Source of the DNA: UBA4735 sp036569845
GTDB taxonomy: Bacteria; Chloroflexota; Limnocylindria; P2-11E
DNA length: 26,444 bases
NCBI GenBank assembly: GCA_036569845.1
Contig: DATCPY010000014.1
Coordinates: forward strand, 1 to 26,444
Direction: 5' to 3'
Part shown: in pieces, positions 8,245 to 16,070 of the stretch
How positions within the stretch are numbered: position 1 is the first letter of the stretch
How the letters are laid out: each line of letters opens with the position of its first letter
Position numbers and translations under genes: made by a program
Notes under the pieces: model-generated
Databases searched by the model: none
Seen by the model: only the letters and a program-made list of their open reading frames with translations
Told to the model about the DNA's origin: nothing

Positions 8245-9188
8245 GGCAGGAGGATGTAGCTCCAGAGCGCCAGGCCGGTGACGAGACCGACGCCGAGCTT
8301 GACGGGCGCGGGCAGCGTCGTCGGTGAGACGAAGCCCTCGATAAGTCCGGCGCAGACGAGCGTCACGGCCACGAGCAGCATCACCCGCATCGCTTGAGCG
8401 CCGGCGATACGCAGGGCATCGCCGCGCGCGCGTTCGCCTGGATGGAGGATCGCCCACCCGAGCCGCAGTCCGGCGCCGCCGGAGAGGAAGATCGCCGAGA
8501 GCTCGAGGAATCCGTGAGCCGCGATGAAGGTCACGAGCGAGCCCGCCACGCCGGCCTGCTGCAGCACCGCGAACACGGTGCCGAGCTCCGTGCCGTTCAG
8601 CATCAGGATGTAGACGGTGTAGAGGCCGGCGGTCATGCCGCCGGCGAACGCCGCGAACGACACCGTGATGTTGTTCACGATGATCACCGGTCCGATCTGC
8701 GCCCGAAGATCCGCGGGGATCTCGGTGCCGGGCGTGCGGCCGATGAGGGAGCGGCGAGCCTCATCGCTCAGCGCCGAGGACGCGACGTCGGGCTGGATGA
8801 CGCCGGCAGCGAAGGTGACGATCGCCGGGATCAGCACGAGCGCGAACGCGGCCAGCGTGAAGGGCATCGCCGCTCGCGCGGCCGCCGGCAGCTCGCGGGT
8901 CACGAATCGCCGAAGCTGGCGTCCGCTCGCCGGCGACTCGCTGTACACGAGCGCATGCGCCGCGGCGACGAGGTCGTTGAGCCGCTCGGCGACGGCGTCG
9001 CGCGCGAAGTCGCGGCGCGCGACGGCGAGATCGCTCGTCGCGCTGCGGTACAGCGTCCCGAGCTCGAGGACCTCCTCGGCCGGCAGGCGCGCTACGCGGC
9101 CGCGGGCCCGCTCGACGAGCGCGCCGAGCCGCGCCCAGCGCGCGCGACGATCCTCGACGAACCGGTCGATGGATTGAACCGCGCGCAT
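8214..9188 (-). CDS. Stage II sporulation protein M-like (SpoIIM/DUF95) membrane protein
   Basis: A 324-residue membrane protein. The N-terminal 100 residues are soluble, helical and Arg-rich (FVEDRRARWARL and ELGTLYRSATSDLAVARRD), followed by TM segments near 105-130, 180-205, 215-240, 265-290 and 295-315. The motif NNITVSFAAFAGGMTAG followed by FIAAHGFLELSAIFLSGGAGL is the SpoIIM hallmark. Sporulation SpoIIM helps remodel peptidoglycan during engulfment, but this longer subgroup is common in non-sporulating actinobacteria next to RDD, MoxR and DUF58 genes, so a sporulation role is not implied. The ATG at 9188 lies 6 nt after TACGGT (9195-9200 on the minus strand), fitting a leaderless start. 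It diverges from the RDD gene and converges on DUF58. Confidence 0.9.
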   Translation of the reverse strand: MRAVQSIDRFVEDRRARWARLGALVERARGRVARLPAEEVLELGTLYRSATSDLAVARRDFARDAVAERLNDLVAAAHALVYSESPASGRQLRRFVTRELPAAARAAMPFTLAAFALVLIPAIVTFAAGVIQPDVASSALSDEARRSLIGRTPGTEIPADLRAQIGPVIIVNNITVSFAAFAGGMTAGLYTVYILMLNGTELGTVFAVLQQAGVAGSLVTFIAAHGFLELSAIFLSGGAGLRLGWAILHPGERARGDALRIAGAQAMRVMLLVAVTLVCAGLIEGFVSPTTLPAPVKLGVGLVTGLALWSYILLPHNQRFFSSR

Positions 9189-9210
9189 CGCGCGACCGTA
9201 CCATGCTGAC
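9189..9210. promoter_or_regulatory. Back-to-back overlapping -10 elements of spoIIM-like and RDD genes
   Basis: Only 22 bp separate the two divergent start codons. On the minus strand TACGGT (9195-9200) is followed by 6 nt and ATG at 9188. On the plus strand TACCAT (9199-9204) is followed by 6 nt and GTG at 9211. The hexamers share two bases, neither gene has a Shine-Dalgarno, and there is no room for a 5' leader. A weak -35 candidate for the plus direction is TTGAAC (9174-9179, 19 bp spacer). Leaderless transcription in both directions is inferred. Confidence 0.5.
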
Positions 9211-9957
9211 GTGGCGATCCGGGTCGGGCGGCTCGAGGTCGAGACCCCGGACCACGTCGTGTTGCGCTACACGCTCGCCGGCGTCGGCAACCGCGGGTTC
9301 GCGGCGATCGTCGACTTTCTCATCGCGCTGCTCATTACCGCAGGTCTCGAGATCGGGTACGGCCAGATCGGCGCGCCTGCGGCATCCGCCATCGGCGGAC
9401 TCGTCCGGCTCCTCTTGTTCGTGCTCGGCTGGAGCTATTTCATCCTCCTCGAGTGGCTCTGGAACGGGCAGACCGTGGGGAAGCGCGCGTTCGGGCTGCG
9501 GGTCATCAACGAGGACGGCTCGCCGGCCGGGTTCGTCGCGGTGTCCGTCCGCAATCTCGTGCGCTTCGCCGATTTCCTGCCGGCGTTGTACGGGCTCGGA
9601 CTCCTATCGATCGTCCTCACGCCGCGGTCGCAACGGCTCGGCGATCTCGCGGCGGGCACCTTCGTCGTGCGCGCGCCGAAGCCGCAGCTCGATTGGCTCT
9701 CGCTGCGGACGGTGACGCGCGCGGGCGCGCCTGTCCTGTCCGCGAGCGTGCGCGGGCTCTCCGGCGAGGCGCAGCGCATTGTTCGCGAGTTCGTCGCGCG
9801 CGAGGCGACGCTCGCGGAGCGCGATCGGGCGCGGCTGGCGAGCCAGATCGCTGCGCGCATCCGCCCGCACGTGACCGGCATCGATGCCCCTGACGACGTC
9901 GCGTTCCTTCGCGCGCTCGCGGCCACGCTGCGCGAGTCGGGGGATCGCCGTCAGTGA
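9211..9957 (+). CDS. RDD-family membrane protein
   Basis: A 248-residue protein starting at GTG 9211. The RDD domain spans about residues 14-160: VLRYTLAGVGNRGFAAIVDFLI holds the Arg and first Asp of the family name (R28, D35), three to four TM helices follow, then WLWNGQTVGKRAFGLRVI and SQRLGDLAAGTFVV, both classical family stretches. The last 80 residues are a soluble, charged helical tail (VREFVAREATLAERDRARL). RDD proteins are poorly understood; some have been linked to ion exchange. This one belongs to the MoxR/SpoIIM neighbourhood. Its stop overlaps the start of the next small gene (GTGA). Confidence 0.9.
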   Translation: MAIRVGRLEVETPDHVVLRYTLAGVGNRGFAAIVDFLIALLITAGLEIGYGQIGAPAASAIGGLVRLLLFVLGWSYFILLEWLWNGQTVGKRAFGLRVINEDGSPAGFVAVSVRNLVRFADFLPALYGLGLLSIVLTPRSQRLGDLAAGTFVVRAPKPQLDWLSLRTVTRAGAPVLSASVRGLSGEAQRIVREFVAREATLAERDRARLASQIAARIRPHVTGIDAPDDVAFLRALAATLRESGDRRQ

Positions 9958-10193
9958 ACGAGATCCTCGGGATCCTCATCCTCGTCCTGCTCCTCGCCGC
10001 GTTCAGCGTGCTGTCGGGCGGCGGCCGCAGCGCGAGCGAGCTCCGGATGCGGCGCCGCTGGGAGTCCACGTTCGAGTCTGAGATCCGCCAGGTCCGCCGG
10101 ACGGACGCCACCGGCGTGCTCATGTGCCGCCGTTGCGGTGCCTCAGGGCCCGAGCGCGCCGGCCGCTGCTCGGGCTGCGGCGCGATACTCTAG
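9954..10193 (+). CDS. Small membrane-anchored zinc-ribbon protein
   Basis: A 79-residue protein with one N-terminal TM helix (about 4-22), a basic linker (LRMRRRWESTFESEIRQVRR) and a C-terminal zinc ribbon with paired cysteines C58-x2-C61 and C72-x2-C75. The ribbon should face the cytoplasm or the outside depending on topology; the basic linker after the helix favours the cytoplasm. It is translationally coupled to the RDD gene through a 4-nt GTGA overlap. No specific function is recognised; small zinc-ribbon membrane proteins often accompany larger membrane complexes. Confidence 0.78.
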   Translation: MNEILGILILVLLLAAFSVLSGGGRSASELRMRRRWESTFESEIRQVRRTDATGVLMCRRCGASGPERAGRCSGCGAIL

Positions 10194-10230
10194 TCATCCC
10201 ACCCCCACCGGGGAGGGGTCAGCGAAGGAG
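10186..10230 (+). promoter_or_regulatory. Putative copper-responsive control region of the copper efflux operon
   Basis: TACTCT (10186-10191) is a possible -10, overlapping the end of the zinc-ribbon gene. Just downstream, 10201-10219 holds an imperfect dyad whose outer arms are ACCCC and GGGGT. G/C-tract dyads of this kind are typical of CsoR-family Cu(I) repressor operators, and the downstream genes are a copper chaperone and copper ATPase. A ribosome site AAGGAG (10225-10230) lies 6 nt before the next ATG. No csoR gene is in the window, so the regulator is unidentified. Confidence 0.5.
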
Positions 10231-10236
10231 CACCGA

Positions 10237-10446
10237 ATGACCGAGCCGAACGCCGAGCGGACCTACTCCGTGCCCGCGATCCACTGCGAAGGCTGCGCCG
10301 GGACCATCGAGGAGGCCCTCGAGCCCGTCGAGGGCATCGAGTCCGCGACGGTCGACCTTGGCGCCAAGACCGTGCGCGTGCGCGGCTCCGCCGACGACCG
10401 CGTCGTGCGAAAGGTCTTGACCGCAGCGGGGTACCCACCGGCCTAG
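10237..10446 (+). CDS. copZ: CopZ-like copper chaperone (HMA domain)
   Basis: A 69-residue cytoplasmic heavy-metal-associated domain. The metal loop is HCEGC (C17 and C20), followed by the helix AGTIEEALEPVEGI and the strand ATVDLGAKTVRV, the usual ferredoxin-like HMA order. It should bind Cu(I) and hand it to the CopA ATPase that starts at the very next base after its stop codon. ATG 10237 is preceded by AAGGAG at an ideal spacing. The upstream dyad suggests copper-dependent control. Specificity for copper is inferred from the ATPase next door; the domain itself could carry other soft metals. Confidence 0.9.
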   Translation: MTEPNAERTYSVPAIHCEGCAGTIEEALEPVEGIESATVDLGAKTVRVRGSADDRVVRKVLTAAGYPPA

Positions 10447-12714
10447 ATGACCGCGGCGGTCCCAACCGAAGACAAACGCGACCTCGCGATCACGGGCATG
10501 ACCTGCGCGTCGTGCGTCGTGAGCGTCGAGTCCGCGCTCCGATCGGTCAGCGGCGTCGCGTCGGCCGACGTGAATCTCGCGACCGAGCGCGCGACAGTCC
10601 GGCTCGATCCGGGGACCGACATGGGCGGCCTCGTTCGCGCCGTTGAGCGCGCCGGGTACGGTGCGCTTCCGATCCCGTCCGACGATCGCGAGCGGAGCGA
10701 GCACGCCCTGGCCGAGCGCGCCATGCGGATGCGCTACGTCGCTGAGCTCCGGCGCCGCTTGACCGTCGCCGCGATCCTCGCGGCGGCGACGATGGCCCTC
10801 TCGATGGCCGACCTCGTCTTCCCGGAGCTCCAGCACGCGGACTGGCGCGCCTACGCGATGTTCGCGCTCGCGACGCCGGTGCAGCTCTGGGCCGCGGCAC
10901 CGTTCTACCGCGCGGCCTGGAGCGCGGCGCGCCATCGGACGACGAACATGAACACGCTCGTCGTCGTCGGCACGACCGCCGCGTACGCCACCTCGGTTGC
11001 CGCAACGTTCTTCCCCGGCGCATTCATCGCGGCCGGGCTCGAGCCGCACCAGCACCTGTACTACGAGACCGCGACCGCGATCGTCGCGCTCATCCTCGTC
11101 GGACGGTTCCTGGAGGCGCGCGCCCGCGCCCGCACCGGTGACGCGATCCGCGCGCTACTCGCGCTCGGCGCGAAGACTGCGCGCGTGCGGCGCGCCGGGG
11201 GCCTCGAGGAGGACATCCCGATCGCCGATCTCGCGGTCGGCGACGTCGTGGTCGTGCGCCCTGGCGAGACGATCGCCGCGGACGGTCTGGTCATCGCGGG
11301 CGCATCGGCCGTGGACGAGTCGATGGTCACCGGCGAGTCGATCCCGGTCGACAAGAGCTCGGGCGATGACGTGACCGGCGGCACGCTCAACCGCACCGGC
11401 GCTCTCCGCGTGCGGGCCACGAAGGTCGGCCGCGACACGATGCTCGCGTCGATCGTGCGGCTGGTCGAGGAGGCCCAGAGCTCGAAGCCGCCGATCCAGC
11501 GGCTCGTCGACCGCGTCGCATCCGTCTTCGTGCCGATCGTGCTCGGGATCGCCCTCGCGACGTTCGTCGCGTGGCTCGCGCTCGGGCCCTCGCCATCGTT
11601 CGGGCCGGCGCTCCGCGCGGCCATCGCCGTCCTGATCATCGCGTGCCCTTGCGCGCTCGGTCTCGCGACGCCGACCGCGCTCACCGTCGGCATCGCGCGC
11701 GGCGCCGGTCGCGGCATCCTCATCCGTGACGCCGAGGCCCTCGAACGCGCGCGGGCCGTCGATGTCGTCGCGTTCGACAAGACCGGCACGCTCACCGCCG
11801 GCCGTCCGCAGCTGGTCGACCTCATGGCCTGCGCCGACTTCGGCGAGGACGAGGTCCTGCGCCTCGCGGCGGGCGCCGAGCGCAGCTCCGAGCATCCGCT
11901 GGGCGAGGCCCTGGTCGAGGCCGCCCGCGAGCGCGGGCTCGCGGTCCCTGACGCTTCGACCTTCGAGTCGTTCCCCGGGGCCGGCGTGCACGCGGCGGTC
12001 GAGGGCCACGAGATCTGGATCGGCAACGCGGCGCTGGCCGCGGCGCACGGGTTCGCCGACGTGCCCGACGCCACGCTCGCGCGGCACGAGGAGGCTGGCC
12101 GGACACCGCTGGTCATGACGATCGACGGCAAGCCCGGCGCGATCTTCGCCGTCGCGGACACGCCCAAGGCGTCCGCTCGCGAGGCCGTGGGCGCGCTGCG
12201 GGCGCGCGGCCTGCGGACACTGCTCGTGTCGGGCGACACGCAGCGCGCGGCGGCGGCGATCGCGCGCGAGCTTGGGATCGACGAGGTCCGGGGCGGCGTG
12301 AAGCCCGCCGAGAAGGCCGAGGTCATCGCGAGCCTGCAGCGCGCCGGTCATCGCGTCGCGATGGTCGGTGACGGGGTGAACGACGCGCCCGCGCTCGCTC
12401 GCGCCGATCTCGGGATCGCGATCGGGAGCGGCACCGACGTGGCGATCGCATCGGCCGGGGTCGTGCTCGTCGGCGGCGATCCGCGCGGCGTCCCCCGGGC
12501 CCTCCGGCTATCGCGTGCCACGGTGAACGCGATCCGCCAGAACCTGTTCTGGGCCTTCTTCTACAACGTGCTGCTCATCCCGCTCGCCGCCGGCGTGTTC
12601 TATCCGTTCACGGGATGGGTGCTGTCGCCGGTGCTCGCTGCCGCGGCGATGGCCTTCTCGAGCGTGACCGTGGTGACGAATTCGCTGCGGCTGCGGTCGG
12701 TGCGGCTCGACTAG
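10447..12714 (+). CDS. copA: Cu(I)-exporting P1B-type ATPase
   Basis: A 755-residue P-type ATPase: an N-terminal HMA domain with GMTCASC (C20, C23), transport helices, the actuator loop TGES (295-298), the transmembrane metal site CPC (400-402), the phosphorylation site DKTGT (D444), the nucleotide-binding HP pair (H483-P484) and GDGVND from 641. The last helices keep FFYN and the MxxSS of AMAFSSV, which complete the Cu(I) site of the P1B-1 class. It pumps cytosolic Cu(I) outward for detoxification or delivery to cuproproteins such as the oxidase subunits and the blue-copper lipoprotein. Its ATG directly abuts the copZ stop. Its stop lies in a CTAG shared with the stop of the convergent ABC-F gene. 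Confidence 0.96.
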   Translation: MTAAVPTEDKRDLAITGMTCASCVVSVESALRSVSGVASADVNLATERATVRLDPGTDMGGLVRAVERAGYGALPIPSDDRERSEHALAERAMRMRYVAELRRRLTVAAILAAATMALSMADLVFPELQHADWRAYAMFALATPVQLWAAAPFYRAAWSAARHRTTNMNTLVVVGTTAAYATSVAATFFPGAFIAAGLEPHQHLYYETATAIVALILVGRFLEARARARTGDAIRALLALGAKTARVRRAGGLEEDIPIADLAVGDVVVVRPGETIAADGLVIAGASAVDESMVTGESIPVDKSSGDDVTGGTLNRTGALRVRATKVGRDTMLASIVRLVEEAQSSKPPIQRLVDRVASVFVPIVLGIALATFVAWLALGPSPSFGPALRAAIAVLIIACPCALGLATPTALTVGIARGAGRGILIRDAEALERARAVDVVAFDKTGTLTAGRPQLVDLMACADFGEDEVLRLAAGAERSSEHPLGEALVEAARERGLAVPDASTFESFPGAGVHAAVEGHEIWIGNAALAAAHGFADVPDATLARHEEAGRTPLVMTIDGKPGAIFAVADTPKASAREAVGALRARGLRTLLVSGDTQRAAAAIARELGIDEVRGGVKPAEKAEVIASLQRAGHRVAMVGDGVNDAPALARADLGIAIGSGTDVAIASAGVVLVGGDPRGVPRALRLSRATVNAIRQNLFWAFFYNVLLIPLAAGVFYPFTGWVLSPVLAAAAMAFSSVTVVTNSLRLRSVRLD

Positions 12715-14354
12715 GAGCTGACGACGCGCTCGGCGTAGGCGCTGTACCCACCCTCGAACACCATCAGGCGCCCGTCATCCACAGCGACGATGCGATCGGC
12801 GACGCGGTCAAGGAAGTACCGGTCATGCGACACGACGATCACCGTGCCGGTGAACTCCTCGAGCGCCGCCTCGAGGACCTCGGCCGACGCGATGTCCAGG
12901 TTGTTCGTCGGCTCATCGAGCAGTAGGCAGTTGACGTTCGAGTACATGAGGCACGCGAGCTGCATCCGGCTCTTCTCGCCGCCCGAGAGGGTGCCGATCG
13001 GGTGCTGGGCCGCGGCGTAGGGGATCAGGAACTTCAGCAGCTTGGCGACCGCTTCGCCCTCGGTCATCGGGCGCACGGCGCGGAGTGTCTCGATCGGCGT
13101 GCGCGTCATGTCGAGCGTCTCGTGATGCTGCGCGTAGAGGCCGCGCTCGATGCTCGGTCCGACCCACACCGTCCCGCGGTCCGCTGCGCGCTTGCCGCTC
13201 AGCAGGGACAGCAGTACGGTCTTCCCCGAGCCGTTCGGCCCGATGATCCCGACGCGCTCGCCGTTCTGCACGACGAGCTCCGCATCGCTGACGACCGGTC
13301 GGCCGCCGAGCGCGAGCGACGCACCCTCGAGCCGGATGGCGATCGCGCCCCCGCGCATCCGCGGCCGGAAGGACAGGGCGATCCGGCGCCGTTCGAGGAC
13401 CGGCCGTTCGACCTTGTCCATCCGATCGATCTGGCGCTGTTTGTTGCGAGCCTGCTTGATGTGCCGCTCGTCGACGACCAGCCGGGCCCACAGCTCGAAG
13501 CGCTTCACGGCTGCCTCGAGCCGCGCGATCTCCTTCTGCTGTGACGCGTAGTCCTGCTGTTGCCGCCGCAGCGCGATCTCCTTGTGCACGACGTACGCGG
13601 AGTAGTTGCCCTCCCAGATCGTGAGCCGCGCACCGCCGGCGGTCGGCTCCAGCTCGGCGATGCGCTCGATGGTGTCATCGAGCAGATAGCGGTCGTGCGA
13701 CACGATCACGACGGCGCCGTCGAACTCGGCGAGGAGCCGCTCGAGCGTCTCCTTCCGTTGCAGGTCGAGGTGGTTGTCCGGCTCGTCAAGCAGCAGCAGG
13801 TCCGGGTCACCGATGAGACACGCCGCGAGCCCGACGAGCTTGCGTTGCCCGCCGGAGAGCGCGGCGAGCGGCAGCTCCCAGTGATCGCGCGGGATCCCGA
13901 GGTCGCGCAAGAGGCCCTCGGCCCGGTTGCGCAGCCGCGGCCCGCCGGCCAGCTCGAACGCGTGCAGCAGCCGCTCCTGCTCCTCGAGCGTCCGCGTCAG
14001 CTCGGCCATGTCGGCGGCCACCGCGGGCTCGGCCAGCCGCTCGCCGGCGGTGGCCAGATCGCGCTCGATGGCGGCGAGGTCGGGACGCGCGCCGAGCAGG
14101 GCCGCCACGACCGGGACCTCGCTCGGCTCCTGCTCCTGGGGGAGGTACGCGATCCGGAGGTCCCGCCGGCGGGTGACCAGGCCGCTCTCGGGAAGGTCCA
14201 GACCGGCGATGGTGCGGAGCAGCGTCGACTTCCCGCTGCCATTCGGCCCGATGAGGCCGATCCGGGCGTGATCCTCGATGGTCCACGAGAGGTCGGCGAA
14301 GATGGTCCGGTCGCCGTGGGCGCGGGTCACGGCTGCGAGGTCGGTGACGATCAT
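12711..14354 (-). CDS. ABC-F family ATPase (two ABC domains, no membrane segments)
   Basis: A 547-residue soluble protein with two ATP-binding cassettes. The first has Walker A GPNGSGKST (36-44), signature LSGGQRKL and Walker B LLLLDEPDNHLDL; the second has GPNGSGKTV, LSGGEKSRM and LLLDEPTNNLDI. Between them lies the charged helical linker typical of ABC-F proteins (KRFELWARLVVDERHIKQAR). ABC-F proteins act on ribosomes as translation factors or confer resistance to ribosome-targeting antibiotics; which applies here cannot be told. I prefer ATG 14354, which gives the usual MIVTDLAAVTRAHGDR family start; GTG 14369 would add five residues. TCAAAT lies 6 nt upstream of ATG 14354, again suggesting a leaderless start. 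Confidence 0.93.
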   Translation of the reverse strand: MIVTDLAAVTRAHGDRTIFADLSWTIEDHARIGLIGPNGSGKSTLLRTIAGLDLPESGLVTRRRDLRIAYLPQEQEPSEVPVVAALLGARPDLAAIERDLATAGERLAEPAVAADMAELTRTLEEQERLLHAFELAGGPRLRNRAEGLLRDLGIPRDHWELPLAALSGGQRKLVGLAACLIGDPDLLLLDEPDNHLDLQRKETLERLLAEFDGAVVIVSHDRYLLDDTIERIAELEPTAGGARLTIWEGNYSAYVVHKEIALRRQQQDYASQQKEIARLEAAVKRFELWARLVVDERHIKQARNKQRQIDRMDKVERPVLERRRIALSFRPRMRGGAIAIRLEGASLALGGRPVVSDAELVVQNGERVGIIGPNGSGKTVLLSLLSGKRAADRGTVWVGPSIERGLYAQHHETLDMTRTPIETLRAVRPMTEGEAVAKLLKFLIPYAAAQHPIGTLSGGEKSRMQLACLMYSNVNCLLLDEPTNNLDIASAEVLEAALEEFTGTVIVVSHDRYFLDRVADRIVAVDDGRLMVFEGGYSAYAERVVSS

Positions 14355-14362
14355 GCGGCCAT

Positions 14363-14391
14363 TTGACACTCATCCGGACGCACGATGGAAT
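14363..14391 (+). promoter_or_regulatory. Promoter of ctaD, possibly leaderless
   Basis: A perfect -35 hexamer TTGACA (14363-14368) is followed by 17 bp and TGGAAT (14386-14391), a poor but recognisable -10. Seven bases later comes ATG 14399. No ribosome site precedes either candidate ATG (14390 or 14399). The match fits transcription starting at the ATG itself. The weak point is the missing A at the second -10 position. Confidence 0.45.
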
Positions 14392-14398
14392 GAACCCG

Positions 14399-16021
14399 AT
14401 GGCCGCGATCGACACCCCCTTCCCGGTCACGCGTCCGCGTTACACGGGCATCCTCGAGTGGGTGACCACGGTCGACCACAAGCGGATCGGGATCCTCTAC
14501 CTCTGGACGACGTTCTTCTTCTTCATCACTGGCGGCCTGCTCGCGCTCGCGCTCCGCGCGCAGCTCGCGACGCCCGACGGCCAGGTCCTCACCGCCGAGG
14601 CCTACAACGGCGCCTTCACCATGCACGGGACGACGATGATCTTCCTGTTCGTCGTGCCGGTCTGGACCGGATTCGCCAACTTCATCATCCCGCTGCAGAT
14701 CGGCGCGCGGGATATGGCCTTCCCGAAGCTCAACGCGCTCTCGTACTGGCTGCTGCTCTCCGGCGGGATCATCCTGTACGCCGCGCTGCTCGTCGGCCCG
14801 CCGTCATCGGGCTGGACGTCCTACGTGCCGCTCTCGACCCTGCCGTACTCACCGAGCCACGGCCAGGACCTCTGGCTGCTCAGCCTCACGGTCCTCGGCT
14901 TCTCGTCGATCTTCGGTGCGCTCAACATGATCGTGACGATCTTCGCGCTCCGCGCTCCGGGCATGACGTTCTCGCGGATCACGCTGTTCACCTGGAGCGT
15001 GCTCGTCACGTCGTTCCTGCTCGTGCTCGCGATCCCGTTCCTCACGGTGGCCGGCGTGCTGCTGCTCTTCGACCGCCTCGCCGGATTGAGCTTCTTCGCG
15101 ACGTCCGAGGGCTCGGACCCGCTCCTGTGGCAATTCCTGTTCTGGTTCTTCGGGCACCCCGAGGTCTACATCATGGTGCTGCCCGGCTTCGGCGTGGTGA
15201 GCGAGGTCCTCCCGGTGTTCTCGCGCAAGCCGATCTTCGGCTACAAGATGATCGCGTACTCGAGCGTCGCGATCGGGTTCCTCTCGTTCTCGGTCTTCGT
15301 CCACCACATGTTCGTCGCCGGCGTCGACGAGACCCTGCAGGTCTTCTTCATGATCTCGACGATGCTGATCGCGGTGCCGACCGGCGTGAAGATCTTCAGC
15401 TGGCTCGGCACCATCTGGCACGGGTCGTTGCGGTTCAAGACGCCGATGCTGTTCGCTCTCGGCTTCATCGCGACGTTCACGATCGGCGGCATCTCCGGGG
15501 TCTTCCTGGGCTCCGTTCCGGAGGACGTACAGCTCTCCGACACGTACTACGTCGTCGCGCATCTCCACTACGTCCTGTTCGGCGGCGCGGTGATGACCGT
15601 GTTCGCCGCGATGTACTACTGGATGCCGAAGATCTCCGGCCGCATGCTGAACGAGCGGCTCGGGCAGATCAACTTCCTGGTGATCTTCGTCGCCATGAAT
15701 CTCACGTTCTTCCCCCAGCACCAGCTCGGCATCGAAGGGATGCCGCGCCGGGTCTTCCATTACCCACAGGCCCCCGAGTGGGGCACGCTGAACCTGATCT
15801 CGTCGATCGGCGCGTTCCTCATCGCCTTCGGCGTCGCGATCTTCCTGTGGAACTTCTTCAGCAGCATCATCCTCGGCAAAGGGAAGCCGGCCGGTGACGA
15901 CCCGTGGGAGGCCGACACGCTCGAATGGGCCACCACCTCGCCGCCGCCGGTCTACAACTTCCCGCGCATCCCGGTGGTCCACAGCGCGCGTCCGCTGAAG
16001 GAAGACACGCCGCACCTTTGA
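14399..16021 (+). CDS. ctaD: Cytochrome c oxidase subunit I
   Basis: This is the catalytic, membrane-embedded subunit of a haem-copper oxidase that reduces O2 to water and pumps protons. From ATG 14399 it has 540 residues and about 12 helices. Visible ligands are H76 (low-spin haem) in TMHGTTM, the CuB ligand H253 with E255 and the cross-linkable Tyr Y257 in GHPEVYI, the CuB pair H302-H303, and H388 and H390 in AHLHY for the two haems. Glu in HPEVY and Asp in GARDMAFPKLNA mark an A-type oxidase with a D-channel. It heads the unit ctaD, ctaA-ctaB fusion, ctaG, cupredoxin. ATG 14390 would add three residues. Subunit II is on the opposite strand downstream. Confidence 0.96.
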   Translation: MAAIDTPFPVTRPRYTGILEWVTTVDHKRIGILYLWTTFFFFITGGLLALALRAQLATPDGQVLTAEAYNGAFTMHGTTMIFLFVVPVWTGFANFIIPLQIGARDMAFPKLNALSYWLLLSGGIILYAALLVGPPSSGWTSYVPLSTLPYSPSHGQDLWLLSLTVLGFSSIFGALNMIVTIFALRAPGMTFSRITLFTWSVLVTSFLLVLAIPFLTVAGVLLLFDRLAGLSFFATSEGSDPLLWQFLFWFFGHPEVYIMVLPGFGVVSEVLPVFSRKPIFGYKMIAYSSVAIGFLSFSVFVHHMFVAGVDETLQVFFMISTMLIAVPTGVKIFSWLGTIWHGSLRFKTPMLFALGFIATFTIGGISGVFLGSVPEDVQLSDTYYVVAHLHYVLFGGAVMTVFAAMYYWMPKISGRMLNERLGQINFLVIFVAMNLTFFPQHQLGIEGMPRRVFHYPQAPEWGTLNLISSIGAFLIAFGVAIFLWNFFSSIILGKGKPAGDDPWEADTLEWATTSPPPVYNFPRIPVVHSARPLKEDTPHL

Positions 16022-16030
16022 ATGGGGCTC

Positions 16031-16059
16031 GGCCAGGGCGGGCAAAGCCCGGCCTGGCC
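16031..16059 (+). other. Stem-loop between ctaD and the ctaA-ctaB fusion
   Basis: GGCCAGGGCGGGC (16031-16043), loop AAA, GCCCGGCCTGGCC (16047-16059): a 13-bp stem with a single mismatch. It fills the 49-nt gap between the ctaD stop and the next ATG. There is no T-run after it, so it is not a classical terminator. It could stabilise the 3' end of the ctaD message or reduce expression of the assembly genes relative to the structural subunit. Confidence 0.65.
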
Positions 16060-16070
16060 GGACGGTAGGA

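Noticed and set aside
8214..9188. Evidence for endospore formation from the SpoIIM-like gene
   Set aside because: This longer SpoIIM subgroup sits in MoxR/RDD clusters of non-sporulating bacteria, and no other sporulation gene is present in the window.
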